Shown in pieces: positions 33,760 to 41,476 of a stretch of 46,002 bases of DNA; the first letter of the stretch is position 1, and each line of letters begins with the position of its first letter. The position numbers and the translations under genes were made by a program. The notes beneath the pieces were generated by a model. It ran no database searches, was not told where the DNA came from, and was given only the letters and a program-made list of their open reading frames with translations. This stretch comes from an uncultured Eubacteriales bacterium (GTDB lineage: Bacteria > Bacillota > Clostridia > Christensenellales > Aristaeellaceae), in NCBI GenBank assembly GCA_902793605.1, contig CADBEB010000030.1:3701-49702 (forward strand), read 5' to 3'.

Positions 33760-36700
33760 TCAGAAGTCGAAGTCATCCGTATTGCTCGAAACAGTTTCCT
33801 CCTTGACAGGCGCTTCTTTGCGTTCGACTTTACGGCTGTGCTTCTTACCTGATGTCTTCGCGCTCTGTTCCTGTCTCACTTCCGACCATTCATCCATTTC
33901 TCCGAAGTCACTGGTCGGATCATTGCCTTCTTCATCCCGTCGGTCTTCCAGTTTGATCGCCACCAGGCCATCTCCGCTAAGGCTGCGGATGCTCAGTTCC
34001 TCGTCAAGCCTCCAGATATACTTCTTCTTGGGCTTGAGTACGACATCGGCCAACGAGACTTCATGTCCGGGAACTGCCTTCTTGCAGCAGACGCCGACCG
34101 AGGTGGTCGAACGGAGCGGGCGGATAATGATGTTCTGCAGGAATTCCATGGAGATATTATGTTTCGCCGCCATATCGCTGTCCACACCGATCGCGTTAGC
34201 ATTCGTCGGTGATTTCACGGGACTCAGCGTTTCGCTTCCGGATTCATAAAGGCTCGGCTCTTCCCGGATCGTCATGTTCAGTTTCGGGAAGCGGGGTTTC
34301 CTGATCTGGTGGATGATCAGGATCAGGATGATCAGGGTGACAATCGCGATCAGGATGATGATCAGGTATGTCAGCATCTTGTTGAACAGGTCAACTACGG
34401 TGATCTCCTGTTCGTAGGTCGCCTTACGTCCGTCACCGTCCATGGCTTCCACTTCAAGTTTGCTCTGATAGCTGAAGTTGAAGATGGAGGTCGGCAGGCC
34501 GGTCGCCTGAATCAGGTATTCCCCGGGCTGTTCTTCATCCTTGGCGACAGCCGTAATCGTTGCCGGATCCATCGTTTCCGAACCGTCCGGAGTCTTGAAT
34601 TCGGGGGTAGAGTATTCGAGCAGGTCATTATCCTGGTCTGAGAAGAGGCTGCTGACCTTAATCAGGCGAAGCGGGTCGTCCTCGGTAGTGTCTTCTCCGA
34701 TAATGGACCGCAAGAAGCCTGGAACCTTTTCTCCGCTGCAATTCAGGGTAATGCTTTCTGCTGCTGCCGGTACTGGATCAAACTGATTGGCAATAGTGAT
34801 ATCCTTTGACAATCCCTCAAAAGGTCCGACATCTGCCGTGACCGTCCACTTTGCGGCTTTGTTGCCTGTGGTTTCCAGCGTATATTCCAGTGTGTCTTCG
34901 TTCAGTGTAAAGGCAGTATCCTCGATCGCTGTCTCTCCGGTCTTCTGATCCACGATAGCAAGCCTGTTTGCAAGCCGTCCGATCAGCTCCGCATCCGCAT
35001 AACCGCTTCCGCCCTTTTTCTTCAGCTGCAGCCTGATCTGCAGAGGTGTATTTTTCTGATAGATTCCGTCGTCAGGCGAACTGCCGACAGCATTCTTCCC
35101 GCTGACCGTCAGTTCCGGCTCATATTCATTCATCAGCGCCGCGACATCAGAATTCACGAAAAGGGAGATCAGTATGGACCCCTGTCCATTCTTGTCGCCG
35201 TCATCGTATTCCAGTTTATATTTTGCTTCGCCGTCTCTGATCGCACTGCCGTTCAGGATCGTGGTGTAGCGGATTGTTCCGTCGTTTTCCAGGGTCAGGG
35301 TTGCAGCCTGTTCCGCATCTGTTGCCGGGACCAGTTTGAAATACATGTTCTTCTGGTCTTCGGGATCAACGTCTTTGACAAGATCGCCGGCCTTCTTCGG
35401 AAGCACGCCGGAAGATCCCTCAACAGTCCAGGTACTTTCTTCACCCTTGGTTGTGGAATTGACATTGATCGAATACTGGTAATTCTCTCCCTTGGGCGGA
35501 TGATTCTCAAGCGTGAACGGGAGTTCTACCTTCCGGAGCAAGCCTGCGCCTTCTGCATTGAAGATCAGCTTATACTGCCCGGCCTTCGGAGTGTTTTCTG
35601 ACAGGTCGATCTCCGTGGCAAAGCAGAGGGGAGTGTCCTGCGGTGCAAGCGTTCCTTCCCTTGCCGGCCGGTCAGCAATCCGGCCTTCCCCATCGAGCTC
35701 ATACAGCTGCCAGTTGGCCCGGATTGTCATCCAGTCTTCATAGTTTTCCTCACCGGTATGATCGGAATACAACGATGCGTCATCTGTTTTGTTTCCGTTT
35801 TCATCCGTGAAGAAGGCATTCAGTTCCAGTTTGTCGGATTTGAACAGCTTGTCATCTTCCGTCCTGTTCGTTTTAGCCGAGGCGTTCAGCTTGATGCTGT
35901 AGTTGTACAGGAAATTGAAAGAGATCGCCGCCGGATCGGTTTCACTGTCAAACTGCAGTTTCCACATTCCCGTTAAGCCGTGCTTTGGCTTGCGGATTTT
36001 GATCATCGCAAATGACCCGCTGTCACTGCGCAGGATGGTAACGCCGTCACCGTCAGACTGAAGATCTCCGTTTTTGTTGTATACCCTGATCGTGTTTGAA
36101 TCGATGCCGGAGATGATGTTGACTCTGCTCTTCTTAACCGGCAGGATCACGTTGATCTCAAGGATGGATTCATTCAGCACCGGAATGGCGACTTCATAAG
36201 TTCTCTGTGTTCCCTCAACCAGTCGGGGGCGCGATATGATCTGCACGCTGGATCCGATCTTGTCCGCCAGGATCTTGGCAAAATATTCAGGGATATCTTT
36301 TGCATCCTCTTTTGTCTTTGCCCAACAGCAGCCGTCTTTCAGGCCGGTGATCGAAGAAAGCGTTGACAGATTCAATCCCTGCGTCGGAGCATAGGGATCC
36401 ACTGTCAGGCTGACTGTGTAGATCGGAACACCTTTGGCCACAGCACAATCCGCTGCTTCCTGCGTTACCTGATTTGCCAGGGCAGTAGTAAATGATTCTT
36501 TTCCTTTGTCGACGATCTCATTGTTTTCCCAGTGATAGGACGGGCTTACATTAATCGGATTGTTGATCGTGTTCTTTCCGTCGGTCATCAGGATGATCAT
36601 CGGACGGTTGCTCTTGTCTTCCCGGCTGTCAAGCATATGCAATGCCGTCATGAGCGGCGCGCCGGTGTTTGTGCCGTCACCCCTCAGCCTGGCGATTCTT

Positions 36701-37047
36701 TCATACAGGTCCTTGATGAGATCATCCCGGCTCTTGGCATCGTTCACCTTGGTGAGTTCTTTGATGCCGTTACCGAACACTGTTCCGGCAAACGGCACGA
36801 TACCGATACGGGAACCATCCATATCCATCATGCCGATCAGCATCGCTGTAGCATCAAGCCGGAACCCGTTAACGTCATTCCCTTTCAGGTTTCCCTGTGT
36901 CTGCATGGAGCCGGACATGTCCAGCACGACGACGACATCGACACCGGATGTCGCTGAATCATCGATGGCTGAATCTGCCGCAGCAAAGCCCAGGATGCAT
37001 TCAAGCAGCAAGCAGATCACCAGTAAACCAATCAGTCTTTTTTTCAT
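33760..37047 (-). CDS. Secreted/anchored vWA receptor-like protein, first cluster gene
   Basis: A 1095-residue protein with a signal peptide (about 1-24) and a vWA domain (~36-270) with MIDAS residues Asp43, Ser45, Ser47, a Thr near 126-128 and Asp156 (LDMSGSM, LMTDGK). A long run of beta-sandwich and cadherin-like regions continues to about residue 880. One TM helix lies at ~892-912, then HQIRKP and a ~177-residue cytosolic domain with VSLAD, a basic stretch (KKHSRKVERK), SDFGEMDEW and a terminal SSNTDDFDF. The vWA faces out and could sense a surface ligand, signalling inward to the GTPase. GGAGG lies ten bases before the ATG. Promoter at 37284-37312. Confidence 0.88.
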   Translation of the reverse strand: MKKRLIGLLVICLLLECILGFAAADSAIDDSATSGVDVVVVLDMSGSMQTQGNLKGNDVNGFRLDATAMLIGMMDMDGSRIGIVPFAGTVFGNGIKELTKVNDAKSRDDLIKDLYERIARLRGDGTNTGAPLMTALHMLDSREDKSNRPMIILMTDGKNTINNPINVSPSYHWENNEIVDKGKESFTTALANQVTQEAADCAVAKGVPIYTVSLTVDPYAPTQGLNLSTLSSITGLKDGCCWAKTKEDAKDIPEYFAKILADKIGSSVQIISRPRLVEGTQRTYEVAIPVLNESILEINVILPVKKSRVNIISGIDSNTIRVYNKNGDLQSDGDGVTILRSDSGSFAMIKIRKPKHGLTGMWKLQFDSETDPAAISFNFLYNYSIKLNASAKTNRTEDDKLFKSDKLELNAFFTDENGNKTDDASLYSDHTGEENYEDWMTIRANWQLYELDGEGRIADRPAREGTLAPQDTPLCFATEIDLSENTPKAGQYKLIFNAEGAGLLRKVELPFTLENHPPKGENYQYSINVNSTTKGEESTWTVEGSSGVLPKKAGDLVKDVDPEDQKNMYFKLVPATDAEQAATLTLENDGTIRYTTILNGSAIRDGEAKYKLEYDDGDKNGQGSILISLFVNSDVAALMNEYEPELTVSGKNAVGSSPDDGIYQKNTPLQIRLQLKKKGGSGYADAELIGRLANRLAIVDQKTGETAIEDTAFTLNEDTLEYTLETTGNKAAKWTVTADVGPFEGLSKDITIANQFDPVPAAAESITLNCSGEKVPGFLRSIIGEDTTEDDPLRLIKVSSLFSDQDNDLLEYSTPEFKTPDGSETMDPATITAVAKDEEQPGEYLIQATGLPTSIFNFSYQSKLEVEAMDGDGRKATYEQEITVVDLFNKMLTYLIIILIAIVTLIILILIIHQIRKPRFPKLNMTIREEPSLYESGSETLSPVKSPTNANAIGVDSDMAAKHNISMEFLQNIIIRPLRSTTSVGVCCKKAVPGHEVSLADVVLKPKKKYIWRLDEELSIRSLSGDGLVAIKLEDRRDEEGNDPTSDFGEMDEWSEVRQEQSAKTSGKKHSRKVERKEAPVKEETVSSNTDDFDF

Positions 37048-37145
37048 TTATTCCAGCCTCCGATCACTTGAAATCCATTGGAGATAAAAATCTGGTTTCC
37101 TGTCTGCGTTTATCGTTTTCCATGAATTGCGGGGGATGAATAACT

Positions 37146-37198
37146 GATATAGCTTTACAATGATCGTGCAGTATTGTCTCCTGCACTACAGCTATATC
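37146..37198. promoter_or_regulatory. Nested hairpin in the operon 5' leader
   Basis: Outer arms GATATAGCT (37146-37154) and AGCTATATC (37190-37198) are perfect complements. Inner arms GTGCAG (37166-37171) and CTGCAC (37181-37186) nest inside. It lies about 100-150 bases upstream of the first vWA start, within the predicted leader RNA. There is no U-run, so a cis-regulatory or stability element is more likely than a terminator. Confidence 0.55.
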
Positions 37199-37270
37199 CT
37201 CACCATAACGGTGTCTTCATTTCCTCCTTTGTCCTCTGAACGAATTGCACCGGACATCAGATTTTTGGGT

Positions 37271-37312
37271 CTATATCATAAGAATATTACCACATAACAA
37301 TATACATCGCAA
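37271..37312 (-). promoter_or_regulatory. Promoter of the GTPase/tubulin/vWA operon with XRE half-site
   Basis: Minus-strand -35 TTGCGA (37307-37312), a 17-base spacer and -10 TAATAT (37284-37289). CTATATCATA at 37271-37280, around the start point, matches ten bases of the palindrome on the XRE promoter. The leader is about 230 bases long. Confidence 0.6.
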
Positions 37313-37406
37313 GTTATTTACTGTTTCAATATGTAATTGTTTTCTCACTTCTTCATTCATATGTTTCTTACGATACTCCATGTTTTGTAATAAGTTTATT
37401 ACGTTT

Positions 37407-37450
37407 TTGTCTTAAGACCGTTTTCAGACCTATATCATATGTTATATAGG
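37407..37450 (+). promoter_or_regulatory. XRE promoter with overlapping palindrome
   Basis: -35 TTGTCT (37407-37412), an 18-base spacer and -10 TATATC (37431-37436). CCTATAT (37429-37435) and ATATAGG (37444-37450) are perfect arms around CATATGTT, so bound protein would cover the -10. This is the expected autoregulatory site of the XRE repressor. The rest of 37048-37467 is AT-rich leader and promoter DNA with no gene. Confidence 0.6.
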
Positions 37451-37467
37451 TGAAGGAGGTATTATTG

Positions 37468-37782
37468 ATGATCGGTGATCGACTGAAAGAATTACGGCAT
37501 GATCACAACGATACGCAGGAGGACCTTGCCGAAAAACTCAACATCTCCAAGTTCACCGTTCAGTCCTGGGAGCAGGGGAAGAGTGAACCCAATCATGATA
37601 TGTTGGTCTCGATCTGCCGGCTTTATCATGTCTCGTCCGACTTCCTTCTTGGCCTTTCAGATGATGATCCAGTCTTCTATCACACCAGGGAAATGCGGTT
37701 ATCCCAAGAGAGCAGGACCCTGCTGAAAGAATTCTCCGACTTCCTTTTCAGGAAGGAACGGAAGAAATCGGCCCGCCACTGA
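37468..37782 (+). CDS. XRE-family regulator
   Basis: A 104-residue protein: an HTH_3 domain (residues 3-57; RLKELRHDHNDTQEDLAEKL, then ISKFTVQSWEQGK, then SSDFLLGLSDD) and a helical tail (SQESRTLLKEFSDFLFRKER) for dimerisation. GAAGGAGGT precedes the ATG at 37468; the upstream in-frame ATG at 37450 lacks a site and overlaps the palindrome. It is divergent from the eight-gene operon. It most likely represses itself through the palindrome at 37429-37450 and the operon through the CTATATCATA half-site at 37271-37280. It is convergent with the WYL gene, eight bases away. Confidence 0.88.
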   Translation: MIGDRLKELRHDHNDTQEDLAEKLNISKFTVQSWEQGKSEPNHDMLVSICRLYHVSSDFLLGLSDDDPVFYHTREMRLSQESRTLLKEFSDFLFRKERKKSARH

Positions 37783-37789
37783 ACTGTCA

Positions 37790-39064
37790 CTATTCCGTCC
37801 CGTCGTCAGAAAACCTGTCATCTGCCGTATCGCACAACGCACTGTACATCGCTTCGCGGTACTTTTTCTTTATGCCCGGCGGAGATTTGACACACACTTT
37901 CCCGTCGTTCTGAAACAGCCACGCGAAGAACGCTTTATTGACCGGAACGTTGACAATCGCATCAAAACCTTCCCCGCTCCCGTCCGGTTTGATCTCTCCC
38001 CCGAATCTTTCTCTTATGCAGCCGGCCATTTCAGGACCGCAACGAAGCGTGACTTTTTGAGCCCTTTCTTTATCGCCATCCGGATCGATCTTTTCTGCAT
38101 CGCAGATCGATCTCCTCAGCCGTTCCAGATATTCGAGACGGACATGCTCCGGTCCGGCAATCGTCATCTCTCCTACGTACTGGAACAGCCAGCCATAGAA
38201 AGTCGGTGAGAGATGGACCCTGACGGAGATATCAATGCTCTTTTCCCGCCGGTCAACGATTGTCAGGTTCGTTCCGAACTGGTCAACGACGTGATTCATC
38301 ACATCCGGGCTGAAGCGGAGCGTAACTGTTTCCTCCGGTCCGTCAAACATGGAGAAGATCCTGTCACTGTGGTCCTCCGGATGAAAAACCGGCGGAACCG
38401 GATGCATGACCTCCGTGCTGATCTCCGGCATCTCCATCCGGTCGATACGGAAACTCGCGATCCCGCCGTGTTTTTCGCTCCATCCGACCAGGTAGTACCG
38501 GTCGCGTTTCCAAATCATCGCATAAGGTGAAACCTCATAGACGTATCCGTCATGTTTAGGGACCCGCCGCAGTTCCGGCGAATACATAAAATGCCTGAAA
38601 CGGATCCTTGATTTCCGTTCCATCGCGGTCTTGATCGTCTGAACGATATAGAGGATCTGCTCGTTCGGGGCCTTTACCTGCTGTGCCGTCCGGATGCTGG
38701 GCTCCAGATGCTCCCGTTCTGTCGGTCCGCCCATCTTCCGGAGTTTTCGGATCATCATGTCACTTTTTTCCTGCGTGATGAACTGGCTGGCGCTGATCGC
38801 ATCGATCAGGATCTGGAGCTCCGGCTCGGTCCATTCCCTGTCCAGGTATTTGTAATACGTTCCGACTCCGTTCACTTCGTTGATATCAATATCGTATCCA
38901 GCCCTGATCAGCGAAGCGATATCATCCCGGAGCGTAGGCGCGGCTACACTTTCTCCCCGTTCTCTGAACATGGCCCGGATATCGGCTGCAGATACGGCTT
39001 TTCCTTCGTCGCTGTTTTCCCTCAGGTGTTCCAGCAGAACGATGATCCTTTCTTTCGTATCCAT
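37790..39064 (-). CDS. WYL-domain regulator with duplicated WCX domain
   Basis: A 424-residue protein with an N-terminal winged HTH (~4-70) and a WYL domain (~140-235; RFRHFMYSPELRRVP, RYYLVGWSEKHGG, FRIDRM). Two consecutive C-terminal WCX-like modules (~245-325 and ~340-415) follow. Each has VTLR-x-x-P-x-(M/V), a central strand, a (F/Y)-x-WLF-Q core and a final helix with Y. Usual family members are ~300-330 residues with one WCX. WYL domains sense nucleic acid or nucleotide-like ligands and often control defence or conflict loci. The ATG at 39064 is preferred, with AGGA upstream. It lies next to the XRE gene and may act on the same operon. Confidence 0.87.
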   Translation of the reverse strand: MDTKERIIVLLEHLRENSDEGKAVSAADIRAMFRERGESVAAPTLRDDIASLIRAGYDIDINEVNGVGTYYKYLDREWTEPELQILIDAISASQFITQEKSDMMIRKLRKMGGPTEREHLEPSIRTAQQVKAPNEQILYIVQTIKTAMERKSRIRFRHFMYSPELRRVPKHDGYVYEVSPYAMIWKRDRYYLVGWSEKHGGIASFRIDRMEMPEISTEVMHPVPPVFHPEDHSDRIFSMFDGPEETVTLRFSPDVMNHVVDQFGTNLTIVDRREKSIDISVRVHLSPTFYGWLFQYVGEMTIAGPEHVRLEYLERLRRSICDAEKIDPDGDKERAQKVTLRCGPEMAGCIRERFGGEIKPDGSGEGFDAIVNVPVNKAFFAWLFQNDGKVCVKSPPGIKKKYREAMYSALCDTADDRFSDDGTE

Positions 39065-39143
39065 ATAACCATCCTCATGCCTTATTTTGTTCCTCTTCAT
39101 GTATTCTATCATTCGCATGAGACGGGTTCAATCGAAAATACAG

Positions 39144-39203
39144 CACCTTGAAAATATCTTTTCCAGGTGGTGCGTGGACAGTTTGTCATCATTGTGATAT
39201 TAT
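39144..39203 (+). promoter_or_regulatory. Promoter and upstream inverted repeat of the OB-repeat gene
   Basis: -35 TGGACA (39175-39180), a 17-base spacer and -10 TATTAT (39198-39203). Just upstream CACCTTGAAAA (39144-39154) and TTTTCCAGGTG (39159-39169) form an 11-bp stem with one mismatch and a TATC loop. It may be an operator or a terminator for upstream transcripts. Confidence 0.5.
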
Positions 39204-39357
39204 GATGCCGAAATCAAAGAGACAATCGTTTTATACGTCTTTCCGGTGATCGGATCGTTTTCACTTCCCTGCAGTTGAAGGATGCAGATGAACAATCGGG
39301 GCATCTGGTAGTAACAAACTTCTGACATTCATAATCCTGTCTTAGGAGGGGCTTCAC

Positions 39358-41331
39358 ATGAAACGTATCCTTGCCTGTTTCCTGGCGTTGGCTCTGATCC
39401 TTTCGGTCGGTGTCGCTTCGGCCTCGATCAAGGTGAAAGGGCTGAGTGAGAAAAACCTGTATGAACTGTATTCCGAGATTCGGTCCCAGATGCAGCTGAA
39501 CCAGCTGCATAAAAAGGCATCCTATCAGGTGATCAAGGACTTCAATGATTTTGAGCGGAATCCGAACAAGCACAAAAACGAATGGATCTATTTTGAAGGG
39601 AAGATCATCCAGGCCGTGGAAGGGAGCCCGGAGAGCACTTACCGTCTTGCTTTTAAGGGCGACAGTGAAAAGATCTTCCTGGTCACTTTCGCTGTTCCGG
39701 AAGACGCGGAACGTTTGCTGGAGGACGATAACGTCTGTGTTTACGGAAAGTTCATGGGAACGGAAACCTACAGCAGCGTCATCGGGAAATCGATCACAAT
39801 CCCGTACTGCAGCGCCATGCTCATGGTCCATCCGGTCAATAACAACAATGTCAAAATCGCAACCAATGAAGAACTGGAAGCCGCTCTGGCTGAGATCCGG
39901 GAGCAGCTGCAGAAGACGGCTGCCAAGGATAAGGGCCATGTGAAACTGACTGAAAAGAATTATGATGATTATGCCAGGAATGAAAAACTCCACACGGATG
40001 AAAAAGTCTCTTTCTCCGGAAAGGTTCTCCAGGTCATTGAAGACGATGCCGTAACGACCATGCGCGTATCATTGGATAAATGGTCGGACAAAGTGGTTTA
40101 TCTGGCGGTCCCGAATGAACTGCTGACGGTCCGTGTGCTGGAAGACGATACGATCAATGTGAAAGGCGCATACACAGGCCTGTATTCTTACTCCAGTACG
40201 CTCGGCGGAAAGATCACGATCCCTTCCTGCAGGGCGGAGACGATCGAAATCAAAGGGTATAAAGCGCCGGGGAAATTTGCGCATGACAAGGAAGGCAATA
40301 TCAAACTGAACAAGAAACTCTTCGAGGACTTTTCCAGGCGCCCGAAGGAGCATATGAATGATCCGATCGCCTTCACCGCGAAGGTCGTCCAGGTGATCGA
40401 GGGGAGCGATTCCTCCGAATACCGCATGGCCGTTGATGATGACTATGACGCCATGATCTATGTCCAGCTGCCCAACACTTCCCGTACCATGCGCATCCTG
40501 GAGGATGACAAAGTCAATGTGATCGCTACCTATGGAGGACTGCTGACCTACCAGAGTACGCTTGGCGCGCCGATCACGATCCCCAGATGTACCGCGTCCA
40601 GCGTGACCGTGCCCGGGAAGAAAGCAGAAACCGCCGGGAAGGATGCTTCCGGGAAATACAACGTGACGAAGAACAGTTATGAGTTCTTTGCCCGTGACGG
40701 AGACAGCTACAAATCAGAACCCCTTGCCTTTACCGCAGAAGTCATCCAGGTGGTTGAGGACAGCTCGACGACCACATACCGGCTGGCCGTTGACAAGGAC
40801 AGCAACTGCATGTTCCTTGCGACGATCGACAATGACAAACTGAGCATCCGGATTCTCGAGGATGATATTGTGTCTGTCGAAGGCACCTGTACCGGTCTCT
40901 ATACCTACAGCAGTGCGCTGGGCGGAATGATCACGGTCCCGTCCTGCCTGATCACGTCCTATAATGTTCAGAGCTATACCCCGAAGGGCCTGGGATCCAC
41001 AGACAGTAACGGCAATTATAAGATCACGAAATCAAATTATCAGGAAATCGCCCGTAATCCGGACGCTTACAAAGATCAGAATATTACCTTCAGGGGCAAA
41101 GTCGTTCAGGCCATGGAGAGAAGCAACGGTGAAAACTCCTATCGGGTCGCCGTGGACTCAGACAACGACTGTATCTTCTATGTCGAATTCACGGTGGATA
41201 CCGATGCCCCGAGAATCCTGGAAGGCGACACCGTGACGCTGACCGGCAAATACTATGGCATCTACAGTTATACAACAACGCTTGGGAGTACGATGTCTGT
41301 CCCGGCGATTATCGCGGACAGCATGAAATAA
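39358..41331 (+). CDS. Secreted protein of five OB-like (tRNA_anti-like) repeats
   Basis: A 657-residue protein with a signal peptide (MKRILACFLALALILSVGVA, cut after ASA). It is almost entirely five ~100-residue repeats at about residues 60-155, 200-297, 318-418, 438-538 and 557-655. Each reads (F/Y)-x-x-(F/I)-(A/E)-R near its start, then F-x-(G/A)-K-V-(V/L)-Q-V-x-E, Y-R-(L/V)-A-V-D, (R)-ILE-(D)-D-x-V, and closes with LGxxIT(I/V)P. The length and strand pattern resemble OB-fold tRNA_anti-like domains. A coiled segment (~170-190) follows repeat 1. AGGAGG precedes the ATG. It is a probable extracellular binding or scaffold protein; the ligand is unknown. Confidence 0.85.
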   Translation: MKRILACFLALALILSVGVASASIKVKGLSEKNLYELYSEIRSQMQLNQLHKKASYQVIKDFNDFERNPNKHKNEWIYFEGKIIQAVEGSPESTYRLAFKGDSEKIFLVTFAVPEDAERLLEDDNVCVYGKFMGTETYSSVIGKSITIPYCSAMLMVHPVNNNNVKIATNEELEAALAEIREQLQKTAAKDKGHVKLTEKNYDDYARNEKLHTDEKVSFSGKVLQVIEDDAVTTMRVSLDKWSDKVVYLAVPNELLTVRVLEDDTINVKGAYTGLYSYSSTLGGKITIPSCRAETIEIKGYKAPGKFAHDKEGNIKLNKKLFEDFSRRPKEHMNDPIAFTAKVVQVIEGSDSSEYRMAVDDDYDAMIYVQLPNTSRTMRILEDDKVNVIATYGGLLTYQSTLGAPITIPRCTASSVTVPGKKAETAGKDASGKYNVTKNSYEFFARDGDSYKSEPLAFTAEVIQVVEDSSTTTYRLAVDKDSNCMFLATIDNDKLSIRILEDDIVSVEGTCTGLYTYSSALGGMITVPSCLITSYNVQSYTPKGLGSTDSNGNYKITKSNYQEIARNPDAYKDQNITFRGKVVQAMERSNGENSYRVAVDSDNDCIFYVEFTVDTDAPRILEGDTVTLTGKYYGIYSYTTTLGSTMSVPAIIADSMK

Positions 41332-41476
41332 CCGGATTGTCAATCGTTGGTTTCATGGTTCTGCAATATGACTGAGCCAAAGTAAGCCAAGCAATACGTC
41401 GATCTTATAAATCTTTGCAGACCATTTGATCAGAGAAATCCATGAGCTGGAATATCTTGGAGGAGGGTGCTGTTTT

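Noticed and set aside
39214..39993. 259-codon minus-strand frame overlapping the OB-repeat gene.
   Set aside because: The plus-strand gene has a signal peptide, repeats and an AGGAGG site; the minus frame is a shadow running over its promoter.
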